The notes: a model not told the origin generated them from the letters alone. A stretch of DNA of 64,000 bases from an uncultured Allomuricauda sp. (GCF_947501165.1 NZ_CANMUU010000002.1:682001-746000); one strand, 5' to 3'. Shown: positions 44,446 to 52,849, numbered from the stretch's first letter. Program-made: numbers and translations.

Positions 44446-45363
44446 CTATTTTTTGAATCGCTCAAAAATCGCCAAGGTCTTTTTTGTATTAATAAAATAG
44501 ACACCTGTCAATAAAACTATCGCAGCCACAATGGACTGGTTTGTAATTTCTTCCTTTAAAAAATACCATCCCAATAACATGGCCACTATGGGATTGACAT
44601 AGGTAGACGTAGCTACCTTTTCTGGTGAAACAACTTTTAATAGATAATTGAATGATGTAAAGGCCAGTATACTCCCAAAAATGACCAAAAGCACCATAAC
44701 CAGCTGAACATCAAAACTCCAAGCTATAGGATTTGTCCATTGTTCACCAAAGCCAACACTCATTAAAGCCAAAATTATTCCTCCAGTAAACATTTGGTAT
44801 CCGGTATTTACAAAATAGTTTTTAGGCAAATCCGCTTTGGCAACAAAAATACTCCCGTAAGCCCAGCTTAGCATACAGCCAAAAATCATTATCATTCCCA
44901 AAATGGAATTTTCCTTGGAGATTATCTGTTTTTGACTGACCAGCAGGTATATTCCGATTATTCCAAAAAAGACCCCGATCATGGACATGGGCTTGATTTT
45001 TTTACCTTCTAAAATCCACATCATTAATAAAATAATAAGAGGTTGAGAAGAAATTTCCAGGGCTGCAAAACCTGTATCTACATAACGAAGTGCCCATACG
45101 ACCACACCATTCCCAAAACTTAAAAAAAGAAAACCAGCAAAAATGGTGTTCCACAATTGCTTACGACTAATTCTTATTTCAATACCCATTAGTTTGGCCA
45201 GAAGAAAAATAAGAAGGCCTGCTGTTGTAAACCGAAATGAAGCCAACATAAAAGGAGGAAGTTCCAGAACAGCAATTTTATTGAGCAAATACGTGGAACC
45301 CCATATTACATAGATTGCAAAAAAGGCAAGAATGATAAGTGTCGTGTTCCTGGACTTACCCAT
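44446..45363 (-). CDS. EamA/DMT-family transporter
   Basis: A 305-residue drug/metabolite transporter with ten hydrophobic helices in two EamA halves. Typical motifs are YVIWGSTYLLNKIAV, the conserved region at the end of the first half (GVFFGIIGIYLLVSQK), and the second-half VSPEKVATSTYVNPIVAMLLGW. It should export or import a small metabolite such as an amino acid. It is a single gene. Confidence 0.9.
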   Translation of the reverse strand: MGKSRNTTLIILAFFAIYVIWGSTYLLNKIAVLELPPFMLASFRFTTAGLLIFLLAKLMGIEIRISRKQLWNTIFAGFLFLSFGNGVVVWALRYVDTGFAALEISSQPLIILLMMWILEGKKIKPMSMIGVFFGIIGIYLLVSQKQIISKENSILGMIMIFGCMLSWAYGSIFVAKADLPKNYFVNTGYQMFTGGIILALMSVGFGEQWTNPIAWSFDVQLVMVLLVIFGSILAFTSFNYLLKVVSPEKVATSTYVNPIVAMLLGWYFLKEEITNQSIVAAIVLLTGVYFINTKKTLAIFERFKK

Positions 45364-45462
45364 GAGACAGTATTACTTTGGTATACAATAATACTGTGGA
45401 TTTCAGAATAATCTGAAATATTAATTCATTCGATATAAAGAAAAATAGGAATTACCTGTAAA

Positions 45463-45792
45463 TCAATAGTATTTGTTAGTGTCCAAAAGATAAGCAGCCA
45501 TATCGCTTTCTAATTTTTTAAAGCTGCGAAGATGTTTCTTAACTTCCGAATCCAAGTTCCTTCCTATGGCTTTACTCCCCTTTAGAAGTCCCATTATTTG
45601 GTTATGTCGGTTCGCAAAACTTTTAAAATCTTGTCGCAACTCGTATAATTTCTCAAAACAAGACCTGTTATTGGGTTCGCAGGTATAGGAGCTCAATTTT
45701 CGGGATAATCTAAGCATTGCCATGTTATTTCTTTCCAAACGAACAAGCAATTCTTGGCTAGGGATTACACTACTAGTTGTTGAATCATTCAT
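45463..45792 (-). CDS. small helical protein of unknown function
   Basis: A 109-residue protein, entirely helical by composition, with no signal or membrane segment. It contains two Cys (YTCEPNNRSCFEK) spaced by seven residues, which could form a loop disulphide or bind metal. I do not recognise it. It is isolated: a 337 bp AT-rich gap lies upstream and 99 bp downstream. Confidence 0.6.
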   Translation of the reverse strand: MNDSTTSSVIPSQELLVRLERNNMAMLRLSRKLSSYTCEPNNRSCFEKLYELRQDFKSFANRHNQIMGLLKGSKAIGRNLDSEVKKHLRSFKKLESDMAAYLLDTNKYY

Positions 45793-46129
45793 GGTTTTGT
45801 TTACTTATTAATGTTTTGCAATCGCTACCCTTAAAATACAAATAATCCTACATTTTTACTCAAAATTAACTTCATTTTCTGATTTTTAACACTACGACAA
45901 AAATAGGGCCTTCATATTCCATTTATATGAATTTCAATGGTTTATAATTTATTTTTCGATAAATCTAGGCAGCGCTTAACGCCAAGGTCACAGAAAAATA
46001 AACAAGTCTTAACTGCCTAAGAGAACTATTTTCAGCCGTTTAAAGTGTTAAACAAAAGTAAAAGAAGGATAAACGTTCTCGCTTTTCACTTTCGACACGA
46101 ATATGTACATTTAGCAAAAAGATTACGCT
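45793..46129. other. 337 bp non-coding region between divergent genes
   Basis: AT-rich, with no frame of note. It must hold the promoters of the small helical protein (minus) and the YceI protein (plus). One inverted repeat is seen, TTCATAT (45911-45917) and ATATGAA (45925-45931) with seven bases between. TACATTTA at about 46105-46112 is one base off the -7 consensus for the YceI gene. No RNA gene is recognised. Confidence 0.5.
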
Positions 46130-46648
46130 ATGAAAATGCTCGCCTCTTTAGTACTTATTGCACTTGTCTTTTTCAAAACAACCCTACGTGAGCAGAGCAC
46201 GGGCAAGATAGCTTCTGCAAAAATTACATTTGAATTCGTTTCAAAAGAAGTCAAAGGTACTATTGAAGGCTTTGAGTCCCAATCCAAAATCGATTGGCAG
46301 AATTTGGAGAATTCCTATTTCAAAGGTGCTGTGCAATCCAAAACACTTGACACCAATAATGGCTTGCGTAATTGGTCTTTGCGCGGTGGTAAATATTTTA
46401 ATGTTGATGATTATCCTAAAATCACTTTTGAAAGTACAGAAGTACAGAAGGAAAATGACAAGCTTTTAGTGACAGGAACTCTCAACATCAAAGGCATTGA
46501 AAAGGAGATAACAATAACCTTTAAAAGAAATGGTCAGCAACTTGTGGGCACTACTTCTTTGTATTCCATAGACTACGGAATTAAAATAAAGAAAAAGCGA
46601 GAGGATAACCTCGTGAAGGTGAAAATGGTCTTTGAAATTGACTCTTAA
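46130..46648 (+). CDS. YceI family lipid-binding protein
   Basis: A 172-residue YceI-type lipocalin-like barrel that binds long polyprenoid or amphiphilic ligands in the periplasm. After a signal-like start (MLASLVLIALVFFKTTL) it shows the family pattern AKITFEFVSKEVKGTIEGF, the strand YFNVDDYPKITFEST, LLVTGTLNIKGIEKEITI and LYSIDYGIKIKKKREDNL. It ends exactly where the convergent polyketide-cluster membrane protein ends (46648/46649), with no space for a terminator. The proximity to a lipid-type biosynthetic operon may be coincidental. Confidence 0.88.
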   Translation: MKMLASLVLIALVFFKTTLREQSTGKIASAKITFEFVSKEVKGTIEGFESQSKIDWQNLENSYFKGAVQSKTLDTNNGLRNWSLRGGKYFNVDDYPKITFESTEVQKENDKLLVTGTLNIKGIEKEITITFKRNGQQLVGTTSLYSIDYGIKIKKKREDNLVKVKMVFEIDS

Positions 46649-47083
46649 TCAAGGACGTTCTTTTCCGAAAATCATGACATATATTCTTCCCACACCCCAA
46701 TTTCCGAGCGGAAAATATAGAGCAAAGAACAGAGCCATACCTAAACTAAAATTTCTAATGTTAAAGAATTGATCCAATAGATTGTTTGGATATGCATAGG
46801 AGGTCTGCAAGGCATATCCCCCAAATTCCAATAAGCCCATTGCAATTAAACCATAGGCATATTGAGCATGAAAAGGCAATCCACGTAAAACCAAAGAAAT
46901 TGGAACCATATATAGGATATAACAGGTAATTACCTGCCACCAATAGGTGAATTTTGCAATTTCCACTTGGGCTCCGAACCAATTCATGCCAAGGCCCCAT
47001 AAAAAATATACTATACAATAGATAAGCAATAATCGCTTATCCACATTCACTTTTTGCAATACATACTGCACAAATTCCTTCAT
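46649..47083 (-). CDS. small membrane protein, last gene of the type III PKS operon
   Basis: A 144-residue protein with four hydrophobic helices (LLLIYCIVYFLWGLGMNWFG, WWQVITCYILYMVPISLVL, YGLIAMGLLEFGGYALQTS, SLGMALFFALYFPLGNWG). The frame opens at TTG 47107, but ATG 47083 (7 bp after the acyl carrier protein stop) is more likely. I do not recognise the family. Its place at the end of the operon suggests it handles or anchors the lipid product; this is inference. Confidence 0.7.
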   Translation of the reverse strand: MKEFVQYVLQKVNVDKRLLLIYCIVYFLWGLGMNWFGAQVEIAKFTYWWQVITCYILYMVPISLVLRGLPFHAQYAYGLIAMGLLEFGGYALQTSYAYPNNLLDQFFNIRNFSLGMALFFALYFPLGNWGVGRIYVMIFGKERP

Positions 47084-47090
47084 TTTGTTT

Positions 47091-47351
47091 TTAGGGCTTT
47101 GATTCAATTTTTGAGTCTACAATCCTGAGGGCATCCTGTACGGTTTCCATTTGATCCATATCCTCATTTTCCAACATGATGTCAAAAGCATCCTCCACAT
47201 CCAAAACAATATCCACAAGGTTTGCAGAATTTATATTCAATTCATTGATAAAATGGCTTTCCAATGAAATGCTTTCTGCAGAGACGTCGTCCGGCAGATA
47301 GTTCGCCACAATGCTTTTAAGTTCTTCGTACCTCTTTTCTTTTTCTGACAT
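47091..47351 (-). CDS. acyl carrier protein (cluster-specific)
   Basis: An 86-residue acyl carrier protein. The phosphopantetheine attachment site is Ser42 in LNINSANLVDIVLDVEDAF; the usual Asp-Ser-Leu is here Asn-Ser-Ala, but helix II is otherwise standard, with the acidic DVEDAFDI face. It would carry the growing acyl chain for the ketosynthase, dehydratase and reductase encoded beside it. It starts 2 bp after the ketosynthase stop. It is distinct from a housekeeping AcpP, which would carry DSL. Confidence 0.9.
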   Translation of the reverse strand: MSEKEKRYEELKSIVANYLPDDVSAESISLESHFINELNINSANLVDIVLDVEDAFDIMLENEDMDQMETVQDALRIVDSKIESKP

Positions 47352-47353
47352 TT

Positions 47354-48631
47354 TTAGTTTTTCAAATACTGCTTAAAAATAACACAGGCATTTACATCAC
47401 CAAAACCAAAACTGGCTTTGGCGATTATTTTTGGCCTATGTTCAAAAGTCTTTTGGGGTATTCTAGATTTATCAATAGTTTTTAATATCGCCGGATGCAC
47501 ATCATTACAATTTACATTTCCAAAGATTTGTTGTTGATGGATTTGAAGGACTGTTCCAACGCATTCAATACTTCCTGCAGCAGCCAAGCAATGCCCAAAC
47601 ATACCCTTGAATGAGTTGATATAGGGAAAGTCCTTTCCTTTACGATTTAAGGCTGCGCTCCAATTCTCAATCTCCACTGGGTCTTTGGTGGTTGCCGTCA
47701 GATGACCATTAATGGTGTCAATATCGCCTGCAACGATGCCAGCATTCTGAATCGCATGTTGAATACAATGCTGAACAGCTGTGCTATTGGGAGCTGTCAT
47801 GCTACCCCCTCCTCTATGGCCTCCACTGTTTACTGCACCCCCCAAAACTTCGGCATAAATATGGGCATCTCGCTCCAAGGCACTTTCCAATGATTCCAAA
47901 ACCAAGGCTCCAGCCCCACTTCCAGGCACAAAACCAGACGCCGAGGCGCTCATTGGCCTACTAGCCGATTCAGGATTGTCATTATAGTTTCTTGGTAAAA
48001 TTCGCATGGCATCAAAACCGCCCCAAATGTATGGACCGCTATCACTGCAACTCCCCACCAGCATTCGCTTCGCTTTACCCGATGCAATACGCTCATATCC
48101 CATTAATAGGGCTTCCGTACCGGTAGAGCAAGCCGAAGAATTGGTAGTTACTTGATTTCCGCAGCCCAGCATACCGCCCAAAAAAGCACTGATACCGCTT
48201 GCCATTGTCTGAATTACTGTGGTGCTTCCTGACCGTCTTACGTTTCCTTCATCAACTGCATAAATTGCATTTCTAAAGCGGTCCACACCCAACATTCCCG
48301 TGCCAAAAATCACTCCATTTTCCCAATTGGGTTGATTGTCTTCAGCTATCGCAAGACCTGCATCCTCCCAGGCATCTTTTCCAGAAATGACTCCATAAAT
48401 CAACCCAGATGCTTCCAATCCTCTTAACTGGACATTAGTAAAGTATTTGTTTAAATCAATTGATTCAATATTCGGTTTTCCAGCTATTTGACAGGAAAAA
48501 TTTAATTCCTTCAAATCTTGATGAAAATGGATGCCACTTTTACTATCTGCTAAGGCTTTTCCAAAATTTTCAAGGCCAATTCCGTTTGGAGCACATACCC
48601 CTAAACCTGTTATCACCACCCTATTTTTCAT
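47354..48631 (-). CDS. beta-ketoacyl-ACP synthase, FabF-like (cluster-specific)
   Basis: A 425-residue ketosynthase of the FabF/KAS II fold. The nucleophile is Cys168 in NSSACSTGTEAL. The second catalytic His is His347 in FKGMFGHCLAAAGS, with Lys342. The first His motif, usually NAHGTSTPLND, reads NGHLTATTKDP; His310 is retained but its surroundings differ. VIITGLGV-like start (RVVITGLGVCAPNG) and the GSGAGALVLESLE strand are normal. It should condense malonyl-ACP with an acyl chain for the operon's own product. It overlaps the dehydratase gene by 11 bp. Confidence 0.93.
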   Translation of the reverse strand: MKNRVVITGLGVCAPNGIGLENFGKALADSKSGIHFHQDLKELNFSCQIAGKPNIESIDLNKYFTNVQLRGLEASGLIYGVISGKDAWEDAGLAIAEDNQPNWENGVIFGTGMLGVDRFRNAIYAVDEGNVRRSGSTTVIQTMASGISAFLGGMLGCGNQVTTNSSACSTGTEALLMGYERIASGKAKRMLVGSCSDSGPYIWGGFDAMRILPRNYNDNPESASRPMSASASGFVPGSGAGALVLESLESALERDAHIYAEVLGGAVNSGGHRGGGSMTAPNSTAVQHCIQHAIQNAGIVAGDIDTINGHLTATTKDPVEIENWSAALNRKGKDFPYINSFKGMFGHCLAAAGSIECVGTVLQIHQQQIFGNVNCNDVHPAILKTIDKSRIPQKTFEHRPKIIAKASFGFGDVNACVIFKQYLKN

Positions 48632-49070
48632 TTCTTTTAGATTTTAGCATTCCAGCCAAAACGCCTTTGCATGCCAGTTCCCCGTTTTGATTATAAAGTT
48701 TGACCTTGCATTTAAGTTTGCCGAAGCGGAAATATATCTTTTCCGATTCTACCCGTACTGTTTCTCCGGGATAAACCGGGATGTAAAACTCCATCTCTGA
48801 ACTCGACATCCCTACTTGAAGTTGGTTACCATCCATATCCTTTCCTAAAAGGAAGATTCCCAGACATACAAGACCTATCTGTGCGCAGCATTCAGTTAAA
48901 ATAACCCCAGGGGTAATGGGAACATCTTTAAAGTGACCCTGATAAAAGTCCATTTCTTTCTTAAAGGTGAAACGCCCCACTACGCCTTCAGAATGAACAT
49001 CCAACAATTCATCCACGAACAAAAAGGGTTCCGAATAAGGCAGTAAATTGAGAATTTCAGTCTTTTTCAT
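48621..49070 (-). CDS. FabZ-like 3-hydroxyacyl-ACP dehydratase (cluster-specific)
   Basis: A 149-residue hot-dog-fold dehydratase. The catalytic pair is His46 in FYQGHFKDVPITPGV and Glu60 in LTECCAQIG, with the same 14-residue spacing as in FabZ (His54, Glu68). The rest (SSSEMEFYIPVYPGETVRV) fits FabZ/FabA-like proteins. It would remove water from 3-hydroxyacyl-ACP. It lies 12 bp after the reductase stop and overlaps the ketosynthase start. Confidence 0.9.
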   Translation of the reverse strand: MKKTEILNLLPYSEPFLFVDELLDVHSEGVVGRFTFKKEMDFYQGHFKDVPITPGVILTECCAQIGLVCLGIFLLGKDMDGNQLQVGMSSSEMEFYIPVYPGETVRVESEKIYFRFGKLKCKVKLYNQNGELACKGVLAGMLKSKRNEK

Positions 49071-49082
49071 TCTTAAATAGTA

Positions 49083-49886
49083 TTACCGTAGGCTCTCCCC
49101 GCCATCTACTTTTACAATGGTCCCGTTTATCCATTTGGCTTCTTCCAAAGTCAAAAGATACACGGCGTTGGCAATGTCCTCAGCCTTTGTCAATCTTTTA
49201 AATGGATTTCTCTTTATGGCTTGTTCTTTCAATTCGGCACTGTTGGGAATCATTCGAAAGGACTTGGTATCCGTTGTCCCAGCCTGAATACAGTTGACCT
49301 TTAAGCCAAAGGGAGCGAATTCCAAAGCCATACTGCGCACTATGGACTCCAAAGTAGCTTTCGCAGCTGATACAGCGGCATAACCTTCCCAAGCTTTTGA
49401 ACTTCCCTCACTGGTAAATGCTATAATTCTAGAGTCTTCTGCCAACAATTCTTTGCTTAAAAGGGTTTTTGTCCATTCATAGAGATTGATACCCATGGCT
49501 TGAATGGTATGTTGAAAATCAGATGTGTTCAATGAAGCTGCTTCATCTATGTTTAAGGGTTTCAAATTGCCTTTGGCAATACTATGCACCAAAACATGCA
49601 GCTTGTCTCCTTTAAGCAATTCCAGCATTGCAGCAACTACTTCCTGAGTCTTTTCAGGATTCAGAGCATCTTTATTGAAGGTGTGTAATTCAACTCCGTA
49701 TGAGCGCATTGAATTGAATTCATTTTCTATTTCTTGAAGTTCTGACCTTCTATCGCGATGCAAAATGAAAAGGTTATACCCCTCTTTTGCTAATTTATGG
49801 GCCGTGGCTAGCCCCAAGCCACTGCTTCCGCCCAATATCAAAGCCCATTTAGATGAATTTTTCAACTTAAAACTATTTATTACCAA
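49083..49886 (-). CDS. SDR enoyl-ACP reductase, FabL/FabI-like (cluster-specific)
   Basis: A 267-residue short-chain dehydrogenase. The cofactor loop is LGGSSGLGLATA (residues 18-29). The active site is Tyr169-x6-Lys176 in GYAAVSAAKATLES. That spacing marks enoyl-ACP reductases of the FabI/FabL type rather than the Tyr-x3-Lys of ketoreductases. VLVHSIAKGNLKPL and INGTIVKVDGGESL also fit. It would reduce enoyl-ACP with NAD(P)H. The start is a TTG at 49886 overlapping the polyketide synthase stop, or possibly the TTG at 49865; no ATG is available. No separate ketoreductase gene is present in the operon. Confidence 0.87.
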   Translation of the reverse strand: MVINSFKLKNSSKWALILGGSSGLGLATAHKLAKEGYNLFILHRDRRSELQEIENEFNSMRSYGVELHTFNKDALNPEKTQEVVAAMLELLKGDKLHVLVHSIAKGNLKPLNIDEAASLNTSDFQHTIQAMGINLYEWTKTLLSKELLAEDSRIIAFTSEGSSKAWEGYAAVSAAKATLESIVRSMALEFAPFGLKVNCIQAGTTDTKSFRMIPNSAELKEQAIKRNPFKRLTKAEDIANAVYLLTLEEAKWINGTIVKVDGGESLR

Positions 49887-50935
49887 CGCAATAATACACG
49901 TTGCGCCGAGAAACCTGGCCCAAAGCTGAGCACCAATCCTTGCTTTTCTTTTTCATAAGGTTGGCTTAAAAATTGCTCCAACACGTATAGTACCGTTACG
50001 CTACTCATATTACCAAAATTTCTAAGTACTTCTCGGGTTGCATCAATATTTTTGCCTAATTCCCCAAATAAGGATTCAACCGTCTCTACAATCTTTCGGC
50101 CTCCTGGATGAAATATCAAATAGTCCACCTCTTCAATTTGAGTTCCATTTTTTTCGAGAAACGGATGCACAATTTTAGGAAAATGCGAAGAAATCATTTC
50201 AGGAACTGCAGGGTCCAAAATCATTTTGAGCCCTGTGTTGGTCAAATCAAAGCCCATTAAATGCGTAGCTTCCTTAAAATGATACATTTCCTCTCCAATT
50301 ATTTCAGGTCCTGATGCAGTTTCTTCTGAAGACAACAGTGCACAAGCAGCCCCATCACCAAAAATAGCAGCACTTACCATGTTGGCCATTGAAAAGTCGT
50401 TTAACTGAAAAGTTGCCGTAGGACTTTCAGCCGCTACGACAGCAGCTCTTTTATCTGGATTCGCCTTCAAAAAGTGTTTTGCATAAATCAATCCTGAGAC
50501 CCCAGCCGCACAGCCCATTTCGGTTACAGGCAAACGGACAATATCCTGTTTGAACCCTAATGCATTAGCCAAGTAAGCGTCCAATGAAGGAATCATAATT
50601 CCCGTACAACTTACGGTGATGATAAAGTCCAATGAGTCTGCTTGCCAACCAGCAGCATTCAATGCTTTTCTTAAAACCTCTTCCCCGAGCTGCTTTACTT
50701 CACGTATATAGATATCGTTTTTCGCTTGGAAAGAAGTGGCTGTGAAGACCTCTTCAATATCCATGATTCCATAGCGCTTATCTACTCCAGAACCTTCAAA
50801 AATCTTTACAACCTTTCTTCTGAAGCGCTCCTCTTGTTGGGAAAGCCATAACTCCACAAAAGGAAGTATTTCCTTGGTAGTCCTACTATATTTTGGCAAT
50901 TGCTTAGCTACCTGTACTACGCGTACTTGACTCAT
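49880..50935 (-). CDS. type III polyketide synthase (chalcone/stilbene-synthase fold)
   Basis: A 351-residue type III polyketide synthase. The catalytic triad is complete: Cys142 in EMGCAAGVSGL, His276 in FHPGGRKIVE and Asn309 in NFGNMSSVTV. The His-to-Asn spacing of 33 residues is the same as in plant chalcone synthase. The C-terminal GFGPG-type loop reads LSFGPGFSAQ. It extends an acyl starter with malonyl-CoA and cyclises it to a resorcinol, phloroglucinol or pyrone. Zobellia galactanivorans has a characterised flavobacterial homologue class that makes phloroglucinol. Here the adjacent acyl carrier protein and fatty-acid enzymes suggest a longer acyl starter. It overlaps both neighbours. 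Confidence 0.94.
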   Translation of the reverse strand: MSQVRVVQVAKQLPKYSRTTKEILPFVELWLSQQEERFRRKVVKIFEGSGVDKRYGIMDIEEVFTATSFQAKNDIYIREVKQLGEEVLRKALNAAGWQADSLDFIITVSCTGIMIPSLDAYLANALGFKQDIVRLPVTEMGCAAGVSGLIYAKHFLKANPDKRAAVVAAESPTATFQLNDFSMANMVSAAIFGDGAACALLSSEETASGPEIIGEEMYHFKEATHLMGFDLTNTGLKMILDPAVPEMISSHFPKIVHPFLEKNGTQIEEVDYLIFHPGGRKIVETVESLFGELGKNIDATREVLRNFGNMSSVTVLYVLEQFLSQPYEKEKQGLVLSFGPGFSAQRVLLRW

Positions 50936-51651
50936 GTTTTACTTGGTTGGTTAATTTGCATTATCCATACATACCGAAATGCCCATTTCCATTGAATTGT
51001 ATGAATAACATTTGGTATTTTTTTTGACAGTTTTGTGAGGTCATCCTTATGAAACCCCTTGCTTATGGATATCAGTCCGTCCACTTTGGCAACTCTAGTA
51101 CGAATGAAGAAAAAACTAAAAATCTTGAATAGGTTGTACGATAGCTTACTGCGCTGCAAATCATTGATTACAACACCCACCTTGGACAATCTTACAAATT
51201 GCTTTAAAAAGGTGTCTATACGGTCCTCATCAAAGTGGTGCATCGTCAAGGTATTGATTATAATATCACAGGTGAAGGAAGCATCTGCTTTTAAAATGTC
51301 CATTTTTTTGAACTCAATTTGCGGATATGCCTCGCTACTCTCACGTGCAATAAGCAAAACATCATCACGGAGGTCAATGCCCTTCATTTTATGTGAGACC
51401 CCTTTTTTATTGAGGAAATCGGAAAGTTTACGAAGCATGGTACCGTCTCCACAGCCCATGTCTAAAATCGTATACGATTTTTTTTGCTCCTGTTGAATGA
51501 GTTTCCAGACACCATCTATAGTGATTGCGTCACCGCCCAAAAGGCTATTACAGCGATTGATGTCCTCATAAGCCTCTCTTAACTTTGGCAACTCCATATT
51601 GGGGTCATCCATTAATTCATCGACTCTACTTCGAATTGAAAAATCCATCAT
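50932..51651 (-). CDS. class I SAM-dependent methyltransferase (type III PKS tailoring)
   Basis: A 239-residue methyltransferase. The SAM-binding motif I is TILDMGCGDGTML (residues 61-72), the acidic residue binding the ribose is in GIDLRDDVL, and motif IV is INTLTMHHFDED. The C-terminal third is basic and hydrophobic (KLSYNLFKIFSFFFIRTRV), which may bring it to the membrane or a lipid substrate. Methyltransferases encoded next to type III synthases in other bacteria methylate the phenolic product. Its start overlaps the flavoenzyme stop by 4 bp, and its stop overlaps the synthase start by 4 bp. Confidence 0.9.
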   Translation of the reverse strand: MMDFSIRSRVDELMDDPNMELPKLREAYEDINRCNSLLGGDAITIDGVWKLIQQEQKKSYTILDMGCGDGTMLRKLSDFLNKKGVSHKMKGIDLRDDVLLIARESSEAYPQIEFKKMDILKADASFTCDIIINTLTMHHFDEDRIDTFLKQFVRLSKVGVVINDLQRSKLSYNLFKIFSFFFIRTRVAKVDGLISISKGFHKDDLTKLSKKIPNVIHTIQWKWAFRYVWIMQINQPSKT

Positions 51652-52790
51652 TGTAAAATTGGTTTCCCATGCGTCCCCGAGATAACGCTTTTTAGTATTT
51701 TTTCTGAACTCGCCACGGTTGATAGCATAAAATCAAACCAATTGGTATGTAACATTAGGCTCTGTAGCATTCTTCCCAATCTCAATCTTTTTTGAAATTC
51801 CTCTGTCCATACTTTTTTATATGCTTTTTCCATAGCTTCTCTCGTGAATTCTTCCTTTTCCAAATACATGTCGACACATTGAGCGGCCATTTTAGCGCTA
51901 TGTATGGCCATAGCCATTCCATTGCCACAAAGTGGATGAATCAGTCCTGCTGTATCCCCACACATCAGCACATGATTTTCTATGAGTTTCTTTTTATCGA
52001 AAGAAACTTGTGCTATGCTCAACGGTTTTTCAAAAACTGGTGTTGCTGACTCAAAAAAATGGTCGAGAATCGGATTCTTTGCTAACACTTGTTCTTGAAA
52101 CTCTGTTAGATTTCCCAAACGTTTAAAATCTTCATACTTGGCCAAATAACAAAAGTTGATGGTGTCGTTTTCCGTTTTTGATAGTCCGCCATACCCTCCA
52201 GGAAAAGTCTGCAGCGACACCATATGATTGGGAAAATCATAGCTATTGTAATGGCATTTGACCGCCAACCATGCTGATTTTTTTGAAATGAAGGAACGCT
52301 TGAGTCTTTTATCCATATTGGATCTTTTTCCAAAAGCTCCAATCACCATATCGGCGATGATTTCTTGTTTGGAAAGACGTAGTTCAAACCTGTTTTCATT
52401 GAACTTGACGTCTTGAACAGAATCAAACAAAAACTCTGCCCCACTCTGCATAGCCAATTGATACAATTTTTCATCAAGGGTATATCTACTTACCCCAAAT
52501 CCCCCTAAAGGAAGTGTGACTTGCGTTGTTTTGCCGGTATACGTGCCAAGTTGCAGGGTAGATATATCAACTGAGGTCAATTTTCCAACATCAAGACCTA
52601 ATTGTTGAAGATAAGGGCGCACTTCATTGGAAACATATTCCCCACAAACTTTATGGTGTGGGTAAGTGTTCTTTTCAATTACAAGCACTTGTTTTCCTCG
52701 CTGGGTTAAATCAATTGCCGCGGTCAATCCTGCCAATCCCCCTCCAATAATTACGACCTCATTCGTATTCACATATTGAAGATACATCAT
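51648..52790 (-). CDS. FAD-dependent oxidoreductase (geranylgeranyl reductase/halogenase-like), PKS tailoring
   Basis: A 380-residue flavoprotein. The FAD motif GGGLAG is at 16-21 in EVVIIGGGLAGLTAA. The YPHHKVCGEYVS stretch is the Cys-Gly-Glu motif of the geranylgeranyl-reductase/flavin-halogenase group. The second FAD motif is LMCGDTAGLIHPLCGNGMAMA. It may hydroxylate or oxidise the phenolic product to a quinone, or reduce an isoprenoid; the first fits the operon better and parallels the flavoprotein of Streptomyces srs-type clusters. It is the first gene of the operon. Its ATG lies only nine bases after a terminator-like hairpin. Confidence 0.87.
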   Translation of the reverse strand: MMYLQYVNTNEVVIIGGGLAGLTAAIDLTQRGKQVLVIEKNTYPHHKVCGEYVSNEVRPYLQQLGLDVGKLTSVDISTLQLGTYTGKTTQVTLPLGGFGVSRYTLDEKLYQLAMQSGAEFLFDSVQDVKFNENRFELRLSKQEIIADMVIGAFGKRSNMDKRLKRSFISKKSAWLAVKCHYNSYDFPNHMVSLQTFPGGYGGLSKTENDTINFCYLAKYEDFKRLGNLTEFQEQVLAKNPILDHFFESATPVFEKPLSIAQVSFDKKKLIENHVLMCGDTAGLIHPLCGNGMAMAIHSAKMAAQCVDMYLEKEEFTREAMEKAYKKVWTEEFQKRLRLGRMLQSLMLHTNWFDFMLSTVASSEKILKSVISGTHGKPILQ

Positions 52791-52796
52791 TCAAAC

Positions 52797-52823
52797 AAAA
52801 ATCCCGACCAATTGGCCGGGATT
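52797..52823 (-). terminator. terminator-like hairpin between ompA-like gene and PKS operon
   Basis: On the minus strand AATCCCGGCC pairs with GGTCGGGATT (one G-U pair) around the loop AATT, then a T-rich run. It lies 27 bp past the OmpA-like stop and ends just before the start codon at 52790. It works on paper as a terminator or as an attenuator for the downstream operon. Confidence 0.75.
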
Positions 52824-52849
52824 CAAGTAAACTTTTTAAATCTTTACTA

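Noticed and set aside
46649..52790. Flexirubin or aryl-polyene cluster
   Set aside because: There is no ammonia-lyase, chain-length-factor pair or acyltransferase typical of those clusters; the type III synthase defines this one instead.
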